A DNA stretch of 64,000 nucleotides from contig NC_011060.1 in NCBI RefSeq assembly GCF_000020645.1, positions 432,501 to 496,500 of the forward strand. The letters are read 5' to 3'. Below the pieces are notes generated by a model. That model was not told the DNA's origin. It saw only the letters and a list, made by a program, of their open reading frames with translations, and searched no databases. Origin of the DNA: Pelodictyon phaeoclathratiforme BU-1. Its GTDB lineage: Bacteria; Bacteroidota; Chlorobiia; Chlorobiales; Chlorobiaceae. A program made the position numbers and the translations under genes. Shown here one piece after another: positions 26,401 to 33,613 of the stretch. How positions within the stretch are numbered: the first letter of the stretch is position 1; every line of letters starts with the position of its first letter.

Positions 26401-27057
26401 CAATTCAGCAAGATCGATATGGTCGGGCCCCACAGGCCCCATTGCCTGCATGGAGCTTCGCATGGTCATAATCACCTTCCGGTACGAACTCTCCCGTGTC
26501 AGCTTCTCATCGTTCAAAAGATCGGAAAACTGTTCCAAAGCGGGGTTCTGATTATTCAGCCAGACCAGGAAAGACTCCTCAAGCACATGCTTCCGATTCT
26601 CCTGCAGCCGAAGCCACTCCGAAGGCGTTTCCGTTCCGGCATAGACATTCTGCGCAGGAAAAGAGGCGACAAATCGTTTCAGGTACTCCTCCGACTCCTC
26701 CTCAGAAAGCATCTCCTTCAGCGTACCCGAGAGACGCTCCAGAAAGTCCGGTTGCCGTAAAGCGATCGCTTTCGTCATAATCGAGTGAAAGAGCGCATGC
26801 AGCAGTTTCATGCCGAGGAACTGCGCTGGCAGCACCGGCTTCGCATCGGCGCCCTTCAGCTTTTTCAGAAAATTGTTGATGACGGCAGTCTGTCGTTCCG
26901 ATGTTATGATACTTTCCTGACCGGAAGATGGTAAAGAGAGGAACTCAGGATCAGTCAGATGAAAAAGTTCCCTGGCATTTCTGTTTACATAAAAGTGCTC
27001 TTTGTTCTGCAACGCTGGCGGGTTTTGTTTGATTGGTGAAGTATGGAATTTCTGCAA
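23497..27057 (-). CDS. Very large GH13 (alpha-amylase clan) family protein
   Basis: A protein of about 1186 residues whose middle (about 310-720) is a GH13 TIM barrel. Region I is DMVPNH at 425-430. Region II has R543-F-D545 (nucleophile), and the general acid is Glu610 in LLLAEAFW. Region IV reads MNNPDED around 667-673, where the usual NHD is NPD, so the conserved His is missing. The N-terminal 300 and C-terminal 400 residues are largely helical-looking and unknown to me. Near the C-terminus is an acidic (EV)n repeat. The start is uncertain (TTG at 27057; no ATG close by). An alpha-glucan-active enzyme is likely, but specificity and even catalysis are open. Confidence 0.82.
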   Translation of the reverse strand: MQKFHTSPIKQNPPALQNKEHFYVNRNARELFHLTDPEFLSLPSSGQESIITSERQTAVINNFLKKLKGADAKPVLPAQFLGMKLLHALFHSIMTKAIALRQPDFLERLSGTLKEMLSEEESEEYLKRFVASFPAQNVYAGTETPSEWLRLQENRKHVLEESFLVWLNNQNPALEQFSDLLNDEKLTRESSYRKVIMTMRSSMQAMGPVGPDHIDLAELLTRPIKHAPTSILEQLRYIRLNWGDLLDESPLWGLLGGAIDFIEDEDKYLFFEKIAQERALRNDGHVFEKEVHVPEYSSLDDANAPANYSIDSSWMPEVVMLAKSTYVWLDQLSKIYRRPVHRLQDIPDAELDLIAERGFTALWLIGLWQRSFASQKIKQLQGNPEAKASAYALENYTISDDIGGYEGYHNLFQRAKQRGIRLASDMVPNHTGMDSELVRNNPDWFLSSHTAPYYNYSYNGPNLSSDSRYGIYLEDGYWNRSDAAVTFKRVDYLTGDTRYIYHGNDGTIMPWNDTAQLNFLSAEVREGVIQQILQVARMFPIIRFDAAMVLAKRHIQRLWFPLHGHSAGVPSRSANAMSMSEFDAAIPEEFWREVVDRIHQKVPDTLLLAEAFWMLEGYFVRTLGMHRVYNSAFMHMLKKEDNANYRYLIKNTLEFDAEILKRYVNFMNNPDEDTAIAQFGRGDKYFGVCMMMLTMPGLPMFGHGQVEGFTEKYGMEYAKAYYDEQPDENLVGRHYREIFPIMKKRPLFAEVRNFFLYDVYSPEGAVNENIFAYSNRLGEETALVVFNNCFEQATGWIKTSVGYLQDHEIRQSSLSEGLNIGRQENAFVIFRDHASGMEFLRSCREIADNGLLVALDGYKYNVFLDFRVVTPSKLRPYDRLAAELNGRGLESIERAALAMSLSPLHRIITAALTGELLPAVDECGVESDAIGLFESAVASLLNRAGATFSEIMEKPLAVPSALASKAAELYGRALLFPDLLKGDAHSGKLQLALGLGSEGGLEYATLVRQWVMLDAVQQMVAAAGEIHSNLIDDWLMSDALRAIYPESGMIGIPAENLPDLLVCMLTPQPAAAGADEAAEASLLAPVKALSTLNQLHLGRMLQFDERHGKRWFREHRFSVLVAWLTLQELLKERYGVASDDEVEVEVEVEVEQMERVVARWVEASGALDMEAFLSGYEIGELMRLKV
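23605..23638 (-). repeat. In-frame hexanucleotide repeat (CTCAAC)5 inside the GH13 gene
   Basis: Five perfect CTCAAC units plus a partial one (plus-strand reading) encode an alternating Glu-Val run in the C-terminal part of the GH13 protein. Unit gain or loss would keep the frame and only change the length of the acidic run. Confidence 0.9.
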
Positions 27058-27114
27058 AAAAACGCTCCGACCCTTGTTGTGCGGTTTCGAATTGGCCGGG
27101 GCAAAAGCGTACGA

Positions 27115-27510
27115 TTATTTGAATTTCTTGTCGATATAGCGCTGAAGATAGGTAAATCCCAGATCCTTCGCAGAGCGGAGCACCTCAAGCCCGAAGGTCG
27201 AGAGTGCACCCTTCCGTGGCGACGGCGCGTGCTCAACTGAAGGGGAGATAGTCACTGCTGCCGGGGCGGAAGCGGAAGAGGTCATACCGCTTCTCAGCGT
27301 TTTTCCAAGCTGTAATCCAGCAACAAAAAGCAGGGCTGTGGCAGGAAACGGATGTTTTCTGACCAGTTCAACCGGCGAAAGCTCAGCCCCGATCTCCTCT
27401 TTCAGTTGATGACCCCTTGCCTTGATCTGGGTCTCCTTTTCCGCAATAGTATTCTGCAGCTCTTCAATGCGTGCCTGAATGCCCGTTAACGGTTCATTAG
27501 TTGTAGTCAT
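27115..27510 (-). CDS. Small protein of unknown function with coiled-coil start
   Basis: A 131-residue protein. Residues 8-45 are a charged helix (IEELQNTIAEKETQIKARGH). A KHPFPATALLFVAGLQLG segment follows near residue 54 and resembles the membrane-proximal part of YqjD/DUF3618-type proteins. The remainder is an Ala/Ser/Pro-rich linker and a basic tail. The ATG start lies inside the end of the preceding gene (14-bp overlap), so the two are translationally linked. It is the third of three small genes that look like a membrane-stress set. Confidence 0.7.
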   Translation of the reverse strand: MTTTNEPLTGIQARIEELQNTIAEKETQIKARGHQLKEEIGAELSPVELVRKHPFPATALLFVAGLQLGKTLRSGMTSSASAPAAVTISPSVEHAPSPRKGALSTFGLEVLRSAKDLGFTYLQRYIDKKFK

Positions 27511-27895
27511 GGAGCGATAAAAGAATTTTCTGAATCAGGTTTCTCAGCAATAATGGCTTGAACCTGGTGAAGAATAAAAAGCAAGAGAGAAAAAGAAGGC
27601 TCACGATGAGATAGCCCAGAAAAGGATGACCCAGAAGCTCGCCGATCAGCAGCGCAACAGTTGTGAGCAGGTAGGTCATACCGACAACAAGGATTACAGC
27701 AACGACAGCCGCCGATGCAATCACAGAGAGCTTCTCGGTCAACTCAATTTTGAGCAGCTCAAACTTTGCATCAATAATAGCCCTCACGTCCTCATAGGTC
27801 GACACTGCCGTATCATCAAGGAGTTTGGCAATGCCGCTGCGTCTGCTTTTCGAAGAGGCAGAACCCTGCTCCTTTCCTGCTTTACGGTTCATCAT
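27497..27895 (-). CDS. Phage-holin-superfamily / DUF1469-like membrane protein
   Basis: A 132-residue protein with a basic N-terminus, an amphipathic helix (IDAKFELLKIELTEKLS, about 45-60) and two close transmembrane helices (about 61-85 and 92-110). This layout matches the Actinobacterial holin-X/DUF1469 family (YqjE-like), often found with YqjD-like (DUF883) genes as here. It overlaps the downstream gene by 14 bp and follows the DUF883-like gene by 23 bp. The biochemical role of the family is unknown. Confidence 0.75.
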   Translation of the reverse strand: MMNRKAGKEQGSASSKSRRSGIAKLLDDTAVSTYEDVRAIIDAKFELLKIELTEKLSVIASAAVVAVILVVGMTYLLTTVALLIGELLGHPFLGYLIVSLLFLSCFLFFTRFKPLLLRNLIQKILLSLHDYN

Positions 27896-27918
27896 GTTTT
27901 CTGACTGGTCAATAGCTG

Positions 27919-28194
27919 TTATCTCCTTTTCTTGAATAAAAGTCCGAACAAGGTGCCGGCACCCAGTGAAACGAGTATTGCAGGCATCGGATTTTTTTTG
28001 ACATAATCCGTCGCCTTGTCAGCCTTTTTCAAAAGCCACTCATACGAATCGCTCTCCCTGAAGGAAGAAAAGGTGTCAGAAATGGTCTCACTGAGCTCCT
28101 TGAGCTGCTCCGGAATTTTTGTTTCGTGTTGCGGCTCCTCAACCGGATCGGCGGGTTTGCTGCGATGAATGGTTACCTCTACTTCCTGTTCCAT
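27919..28194 (-). CDS. DUF883/YqjD-ElaB-like membrane-anchored protein
   Basis: A 91-residue protein with an acidic/helical front part, the YVKKNPMPAILVSLGAGTLFG segment near residue 68, and a short basic end (KKRR). In E. coli the YqjD/ElaB/YgaM group are C-tail-anchored, ribosome-associated proteins made in stationary phase; transfer of that role here is inference. It starts at ATG 28194 and leads a three-gene set transcribed on the minus strand. Confidence 0.78.
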   Translation of the reverse strand: MEQEVEVTIHRSKPADPVEEPQHETKIPEQLKELSETISDTFSSFRESDSYEWLLKKADKATDYVKKNPMPAILVSLGAGTLFGLLFKKRR

Positions 28195-28297
28195 AAGAGT
28201 ATAAAAACTGGTTATGCGTATTTACGGTACAAAACTTGATTTCAAAACGCTCGCACGGCAATATAATAAAAAACAATGTGCTCTTTGCATGGCACAC

Positions 28298-29035
28298 TTA
28301 CTGCAGAAGCCGTCCACCCTCCACATTAAGAACCTGACCGGTGATATAGTCACTCTCCAGAAGAAAGGTGATACATTTAACAATATCAAGCGGGTCACCA
28401 AGACGCTGAAGCGGTATTTTTCTCACCATCTCCTCCTCGGAATCCATCTCCTTCTGTGGATTGAGTGTGATCGTTCCCGGAGCTATAGAGTTTACCAGAA
28501 TAGTCGGTGCAAACTCCTTTGCGAAAATCCTGGTCAGGTGCTGTATACCGCACTTCGATACCGTATAGGGTGCAAAGTTTCGCCAGACCAGATCAGCAGA
28601 AATATCCGTCATCGTAATGATGCGCGAGACGAAGGGCTGTTTGCACATGATTGCAGCAGCCTCCTGCATGGTAAAAAAAGTTCCCTTCAGATTGGTATCG
28701 ACCAGACTGTCCCATTGCTCCTCAGTAACATTGGGCAAGGGTGTCCTGAAAAAATTCGATGCGCTGGTAATAAGCAGGTCAAGCCGGTCAAACTGCTCCC
28801 TGAACGTCGCAAACGCACGCACAATATCGCCACTCTTCGACACATCACACCGAACCATCTGCGACAGAGGACTGATCCACCTGATTTTTTCAAGAACTTC
28901 GGTAGCCCTCGACTCCGAAGCATTCCAGGTAAAAAAAACCGTATATCCCTGTCCGGCCACAGCAAGCGCAATTTCACTGCCAAGCACACCCGAAGCGCCA
29001 GTCATGAAGCATACCTTTTTGCCCGAAAGAGTCAT
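28298..29035 (-). CDS. Short-chain dehydrogenase/reductase (SDR)
   Basis: A 245-residue NAD(P)-dependent oxidoreductase. The cofactor motif TGASGVLGSEIA is at about 13-24, the LITSASNF segment corresponds to NNAG, and the catalytic YTVSK (Tyr-x3-Lys) is near residue 158. The C-terminus ends ITGQVLNVEGGRLL, common in FabG-like enzymes. The NNAG position being TSAS, together with pterin-reductase-like sequence style, suggests either a FabG relative or a dihydropteridine reductase (FolM type). It lies 82 bp after modC on the same strand. The substrate is not predictable. Confidence 0.85.
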   Translation of the reverse strand: MTLSGKKVCFMTGASGVLGSEIALAVAGQGYTVFFTWNASESRATEVLEKIRWISPLSQMVRCDVSKSGDIVRAFATFREQFDRLDLLITSASNFFRTPLPNVTEEQWDSLVDTNLKGTFFTMQEAAAIMCKQPFVSRIITMTDISADLVWRNFAPYTVSKCGIQHLTRIFAKEFAPTILVNSIAPGTITLNPQKEMDSEEEMVRKIPLQRLGDPLDIVKCITFLLESDYITGQVLNVEGGRLLQ

Positions 29036-29117
29036 TTTTGTTTGCGTTTAATTTCTTCCTGTCCAACCTGAAAGTAAACAGGAACGAGGCATTAAAAGTT
29101 GAGAGGCAGTGCCCCGA

Positions 29118-30173
29118 TTATGCGAGCTTTCTGAAAGAGGAGGCCTTGATTGCGGCAAAAAGAGGAGAATCGATCGTAATATCCAGTTCATCTGCGGCTG
29201 AACGGACAATTTCAGCAACAAGTTTTTCACCATTGACCGACAACACAATACCAACCCTTCCATCCGACTCAAACATCTCTGTAACCGTGCAATGCAAAAG
29301 ATTTCGTGCGCTGATCGCTTCAGGATGTTTTTTGAAAAGGATGATCTCACGAGACGAAAGCTCAAAAAGGGATGCTCTGTCGGCCCCTCCACCCGAAATC
29401 AGGAGGCTGTTCCGGCCCCAGGAGTAAGCATACAAACCGTTCTGCAGAACCGGATCGGCAAGATGCAGAAGATTGAGATAGCCCTTCGGATTATCAGCCA
29501 TGCTGTTTCGTGCAAGCTGGTCGGGAGTTGTTGTTTCATCCATTCGGCCATTCCTGATCACAAGAATTCGGTCGGTCATCAATTGCATCTCAAGGATCGA
29601 GTGCGAAATAAAGAGGTAAGGGATTCCGAACTCCTCACTCACACTCTTCAGATAGGGAATGATCTGAAATCGCAGCGTATCATCAAGAGCCGAGAGCGGT
29701 TCATCCATCAGCAGCAGGCGAGGATTTGCAAGCACCGCCCGGCCAAGAGCGACACGCTGTTTCTCACCGCCGGAAAGATTATGCACACCCCGCTGCATGA
29801 GCGGCTGCAGTTTCAATAAAGCAATCAGAGCCTCCGGTTTGATACGGCGGTTTTCAGCGTGGCAACGCCTGTAGCCGTAAAGCAGATTAGCTTTGACCGA
29901 GAGATGCGGAAAAAGCATCGCCTGCTGAAAAACAATCGCAATGCGCCGACGTTCAGGGGAGAGATCGATACCCTTCACCGAGCTGAACATGCACTCATCA
30001 TTCAGATAGATCTCACCCCTGTCCGGCTGAAGAAGCCCTGAAATAAGATGCACAAGCGTCGACTTGCCGCTCCCGGACTGGCCGAAAATACCGATGCGAT
30101 CCCCCGACACATCCGCCTTGAGCTGCAGGAGGAAGCTGCCCTGTTTTTTCTCAGCATCAATCCGCAGATTCAA
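29118..30173 (-). CDS. modC: Molybdate ABC transporter ATP-binding protein ModC
   Basis: ATPase of the molybdate importer, 351 residues. Walker A is GQSGSGKST near residue 33, the signature LSGGEKQRVALGRA is near 133, and Walker B is LLLMDEPLSALD. The C-terminal 100 residues form the molybdate-binding TOBE/Mop domain, which separates ModC from other importer ATPases. Translation starts at TTG 30173 in a 4-bp TTGA overlap with the modB stop, which implies coupling. It is last of modD-modA-modB-modC. Confidence 0.93.
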   Translation of the reverse strand: MNLRIDAEKKQGSFLLQLKADVSGDRIGIFGQSGSGKSTLVHLISGLLQPDRGEIYLNDECMFSSVKGIDLSPERRRIAIVFQQAMLFPHLSVKANLLYGYRRCHAENRRIKPEALIALLKLQPLMQRGVHNLSGGEKQRVALGRAVLANPRLLLMDEPLSALDDTLRFQIIPYLKSVSEEFGIPYLFISHSILEMQLMTDRILVIRNGRMDETTTPDQLARNSMADNPKGYLNLLHLADPVLQNGLYAYSWGRNSLLISGGGADRASLFELSSREIILFKKHPEAISARNLLHCTVTEMFESDGRVGIVLSVNGEKLVAEIVRSAADELDITIDSPLFAAIKASSFRKLA

Positions 30174-30856
30174 AGCGCACTCCTCCGGTCAAGTTTTTTA
30201 CCAAGCAGTTCATGAACAAGAAGCACAACGACCGAAATAATGATCGAGACCAGGCAGAGCGAGAGAGCCATAGTGACACTTGAGGGCGAACTGGCATAAT
30301 CGTAGATAGCCAGCGGAATGGTTTGCGTCATACCGGGAATATTGCCGGCAACAATAATGGTAGCGCCAAATTCACCAAGGCTTCGGGCAAACATCAGCGA
30401 CGAACCCGCCATGATTCCCCGCAGGGAGAGCGGGAGAATAATGGTAACAAGCGTGTCGTACCATGCGGCGCCAAGGCTTCGGGAGGCCTCGATAAGCTGC
30501 TGGTCGATAGACTCCATGCCAAGCCGTATTGAGCGAACCAGCAGGGGAAAGCCGACGGTTGCCGAAGCAAGAACGGCAGCTTTCCAGGTAAAAATAATCG
30601 GCATGCCCGATGCATCGAGTACTTTTCCGATCCAGCCATTTTTTCCAAGCAGCAGCAGCAGAAAAAAACCGATCACTACCGGAGGAAGCGTGAGCGGGAG
30701 GTTGACCAGCACTTCGAGCACCACTTTTCCCCTGAACTTCCTGAAGACCATCAGCCATGCAAGAGCAAAACCGAAAGGCAAAGCAAGCAGAGTCGCCGTA
30801 AGCGCCACCTTCAGAGAGAGCCAGATAGCAGAAATATCTTCAGGTGTCAGTGTCAT
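30170..30856 (-). CDS. modB: Molybdate ABC transporter permease ModB
   Basis: Inner-membrane subunit of 228 residues with about five transmembrane helices. The cytoplasmic coupling loop EASRSLGAAWYDTLVTIILP carries the EAA motif that contacts ModC. LPLTLPPVVIGFFLL near residue 53 is typical of ModB/CysT-type permeases. ATG at 30856, 46 bp after the modA stop, and overlap with modC. Confidence 0.94.
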   Translation of the reverse strand: MTLTPEDISAIWLSLKVALTATLLALPFGFALAWLMVFRKFRGKVVLEVLVNLPLTLPPVVIGFFLLLLLGKNGWIGKVLDASGMPIIFTWKAAVLASATVGFPLLVRSIRLGMESIDQQLIEASRSLGAAWYDTLVTIILPLSLRGIMAGSSLMFARSLGEFGATIIVAGNIPGMTQTIPLAIYDYASSPSSVTMALSLCLVSIIISVVVLLVHELLGKKLDRRSAL

Positions 30857-30902
30857 AACATCATAACTATCTTAAGGGTATAGGCCGTTTTCCGGGTTCA
30901 TC

Positions 30903-31640
30903 CTATTTAAGGACAAAGCCATATTTGCGCAGAACCGATTGAGCCTCAGCACCCTGCAGGAAGAGATAGAAAGCCTTTGCCTCCCCATTTTTTGCCGCCT
31001 TTACGGTCAACGCCATCGGGTAGGTCACTCTTGGATAGAGCTTTTGCGGCACCACAAAAAGCAATCCGGCTTTTTGCGCCAGCAGGGCATCAGTGCGGTA
31101 AACAAAGCTGCCATCAACTTCGCCGAGTTCCGCATACATCAGGCACTCCCTCACATCCTTGGCCATAACAAGCTTTCCGGCAAGCTGCATCTCAATGCCG
31201 GCATTTTTAAAGGCCGTCATGGCATACTCACCTGCAGGCACACTTTTCGGACTGCCAATGGCAATCTTGTCAAGCTTCAGCAGCTCCTTCATCGAACTCA
31301 CCTTTTTGGTCGTTCTCCCGGCAAAAACCAGCGAGTTGTAAGCAAACATTTTTGCGTTAGCGCCATCCACAAGATTTTTTTCTTTCAGATAATCCATCCA
31401 CTGATTGTTTGCGGCAATAAACAGGTCAACCGGAGCGCCGTTTTCAATCTGACCGGCAAGCGTTCCCGATGGGCCAAAATTTTTCAGAAACACCGTTGAA
31501 GGGTGCTTTGCCGTGTAACTCGCAGTCAACTCATTGATAACCTCTTTCATGCTTGCAGCAACAGAGAGGTTCAGCTCACCAGCCACGGCCGGGAGAGCAA
31601 GAGAGAGGAGCACAAAACAGAGAAGGGCGATGCGTTTCAT
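30903..31640 (-). CDS. modA: Periplasmic molybdate-binding protein ModA
   Basis: Substrate-binding protein of the importer. From ATG 31640 it has 245 residues with a Sec signal peptide (MKRIALLCFVLLSLALPAVAG). The mature part starts LNLSVAASMKEVINELTASY, then FLKNFGPSGTLAGQIENGAPVD, both typical of ModA. A frame extends upstream to 31940 but overlaps modD and lacks a signal sequence, so I reject it. It lies 25 bp downstream of modD and 46 bp upstream of modB. Confidence 0.94.
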   Translation of the reverse strand: MKRIALLCFVLLSLALPAVAGELNLSVAASMKEVINELTASYTAKHPSTVFLKNFGPSGTLAGQIENGAPVDLFIAANNQWMDYLKEKNLVDGANAKMFAYNSLVFAGRTTKKVSSMKELLKLDKIAIGSPKSVPAGEYAMTAFKNAGIEMQLAGKLVMAKDVRECLMYAELGEVDGSFVYRTDALLAQKAGLLFVVPQKLYPRVTYPMALTVKAAKNGEAKAFYLFLQGAEAQSVLRKYGFVLK

Positions 31641-31665
31641 GGATCGTATCATTATCATGACTGTT

Positions 31666-32520
31666 TTAAGGTTCTGAGGAGGTGATTGCAACAGCGATAT
31701 CCGAAGGCTTACCGAAATAGACTGACGAGAGCACAAGCATATCAACCCCGGTTTCAGCATAAGCCGCAGCATTCTCCGCATTGATACCTCCCGCCGCCGA
31801 AATGGTGACACCGGGCGCCACCTCACGCAGTTGCTGAACCAGCCGGGAGAGCGCTTCAGGCTGCATCTTGTCAAGCTGTACCACATCAGCGCCCGCTGCA
31901 GCAATGGCAAGCGCCTCTTCCAGGTTGAAGGCCTCAACAATAATTTTTTGTTCAGGCGCTTTCAGCTTCAGCTCCGTCACCGTTTGAAGAAAAGGCTCAA
32001 GGCCGCCACAGAAGGCAGTATGCTGCCGGAAGATCAGCAGCGACTCCGACAAGCCAAGCCGATGCGGAAGTGCACCGCCGGCCATGATAGCCTTGATAGC
32101 AACCTTCTTTGTTCCCGGAAAGGACTTGCGGGTAGTGACGACGGTTATGGATGCATGAACCTCCTTGACCCGTGTAACAATTTTCCGTGTCCGGGTGGCA
32201 ATGCCCGATGCATATTCCAGTATGTTCAGTGCCACTTTCCATCCTGCGTGCAGGCTCTCGGCAGAACCCGTGGCTGAAAGGAAGGTAACGCCCGCTTCAA
32301 TCGTTGTCCCGCTCGGAAGCAGAGAGGTCACGGTTGCTCCGCACCGTTCAAGAAGACGGGCCGCCTCCTCCGTACAGCAGAGTGTTGTCAATTCCCGGCT
32401 GGTAAAGGTGATCTCCCCCTGCAGAGAGCCAATGCCGAGCAGGAAGGTTGTCAAATCACCATAAGGCATATCTTCCTCGATAAAACGTTCGATATCGGAG
32501 TCAGGAAGTTGATAGAGCAT
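31666..32520 (-). CDS. modD: ModD, quinolinate phosphoribosyltransferase-like protein of molybdate loci
   Basis: A 284-residue protein of the NadC fold. It has the N-terminal DIERFIEEDMPYGDLTT motif, ASGIATRTRKIVTR, VVTTRKSFPGTKKVAIKA, and AAGADVVQLDKMQPEAL followed by VTISAAGGINAENAAAYAETG. The sequence is closer to ModD than NadC, notably in MPYGDLTT and in the modABC neighbourhood. The function of ModD is not established in general. It is the first gene of the mod operon. A half-site resembling the ModE consensus (ATCGTTATA at 32535) lies 15 bp upstream. Confidence 0.88.
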   Translation of the reverse strand: MLYQLPDSDIERFIEEDMPYGDLTTFLLGIGSLQGEITFTSRELTTLCCTEEAARLLERCGATVTSLLPSGTTIEAGVTFLSATGSAESLHAGWKVALNILEYASGIATRTRKIVTRVKEVHASITVVTTRKSFPGTKKVAIKAIMAGGALPHRLGLSESLLIFRQHTAFCGGLEPFLQTVTELKLKAPEQKIIVEAFNLEEALAIAAAGADVVQLDKMQPEALSRLVQQLREVAPGVTISAAGGINAENAAAYAETGVDMLVLSSVYFGKPSDIAVAITSSEP

Positions 32521-32896
32521 GATTGCGTTGTTTTATCGTTATAACATCACCACTATTCCGGTGCTGAAAAAAAAAGAGTTTTGCCGCGTGAAAAACCGGA
32601 ATTGACTCCCTGCGGGAAACGTGCAGCGCTCTTGCTTTCGTTGTCCCTGTTTCTTCGCGCCCCTGCTTTTTCTTCGCTTATTGACTGAAAAATAATAAAA
32701 AATAAGACAAAAGAGGCAAAAAATCTTATTAATTTCGGTTATCGTGATTCCCGGAAGCTCTCTTTGCTACATTGGTGTTGTTTTTTTTGAGCGCCAGCCT
32801 GTTGCGCTCAATGCCCGGTCAGAGGAGCGTTATATGGAGTGGAATATAGCGGATTATCTCTTTTTTAAAAACCGGCGGCGGTTTTTTCTCCTGCCC
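32521..32896. other. 376-bp intergenic region between mod and liv operons
   Basis: No gene is seen. From left to right it holds the probable mod promoter with a ModE-like half-site (32535-32543), an AATAAGA/TCTTATT inverted repeat (32701-32730), a TGAGCGC-N9-GCGCTCA palindrome at 32788-32810 next to a T-run, and the liv terminator (32867-32886). I found no molybdenum-cofactor riboswitch-like structure by eye. Confidence 0.6.
32867..32886 (-). terminator. Terminator of the liv operon
   Basis: AAAAACCG/CGGTTTTT stem with a 4-nt loop, 10 bp after the livF stop when read on the minus strand, ending in T's. Confidence 0.75.
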
Positions 32897-33613
32897 TCAG
32901 CCGAGGTATGCCGCCATCACCGCAGGATCTTTTGCCAGCGCTGCACTGGAACCCTCCAGCACAACGCGACCCTGTTCAATGATATAGGCGCGGTCGGAGA
33001 CGGCCAGGGCGCTCTTGGCAAACTGTTCAGAAAGAAGAATCGTCATACCGGAGGCGCGGAGCGAAGAGATGGCAAGAAAGACCTCCTTGACCAGCATGGG
33101 TGCAAGCCCCATCGAAGGCTCATCAAGAATCATAAGACGTGGGCGGGCCATAAGGAGGCGGCCAATGGCAAGCATCTGCTGCTCTCCGCCCGAAAGGCTC
33201 CCGGCCTGCTGTGAGCGCCGTTCTCCAAGACGGGGGAACATCTCATAGATCCGCTGCAGATCGCCTGAGGCTGCCCGGCGAAAAGGGCCGAAAGAGGGAA
33301 GGCGCGGATAGGCGCCAAGCAGCAGATTTTCCTCAACCGAGAGGGGAGCGAAGAGCCGTCTTCCTTCCGGGCAAAGAGAGAGTCCGCGTCTGGCTACCTG
33401 GCTGGCAGGGAGCCCCATAATCTCTTCTCCTCCAAAAAGTACCTTGCCTCCCCTCGGAGTGAGCAGTCCGCACACGGACTTCACCAGTGTGCTCTTGCCC
33501 GCGCCATTGGCTCCGACAAGTGCAACACACGATCTCTCGGCAACCTCTATTGAAATCCCCCGAACAGCATCATCGCCGCTGTATCCGGCGCGCAGGTTTT
33601 CCACTTTCAGCAT
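32897..33613 (-). CDS. livF: Branched-chain-type amino-acid ABC transporter ATPase LivF
   Basis: A 238-residue ATPase with Walker A GANGAGKST, signature LSGGEQQMLAIGR and Walker B LMILDEPSMGLAP. LivF is known by its short length and by SMGLAP after the Walker B. It overlaps the 3' end of the livMG gene by 7 bp and closes the operon. Together with the LivG-type half of the fused subunit it would form the ATPase heterodimer. Substrate could be branched-chain amino acids, other amino acids, amides or urea. Confidence 0.9.
   Translation of the reverse strand: MLKVENLRAGYSGDDAVRGISIEVAERSCVALVGANGAGKSTLVKSVCGLLTPRGGKVLFGGEEIMGLPASQVARRGLSLCPEGRRLFAPLSVEENLLLGAYPRLPSFGPFRRAASGDLQRIYEMFPRLGERRSQQAGSLSGGEQQMLAIGRLLMARPRLMILDEPSMGLAPMLVKEVFLAISSLRASGMTILLSEQFAKSALAVSDRAYIIEQGRVVLEGSSAALAKDPAVMAAYLG

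Noticed and set aside
31641..31940. A 100-codon upstream extension of modA.
   Set aside because: It overlaps modD and lacks a signal peptide; ATG 31640 opens a standard signal sequence.
32521..32896. A molybdenum-cofactor riboswitch upstream of modD.
   Set aside because: No conserved Moco-motif arrangement was recognisable by eye; only simple inverted repeats.
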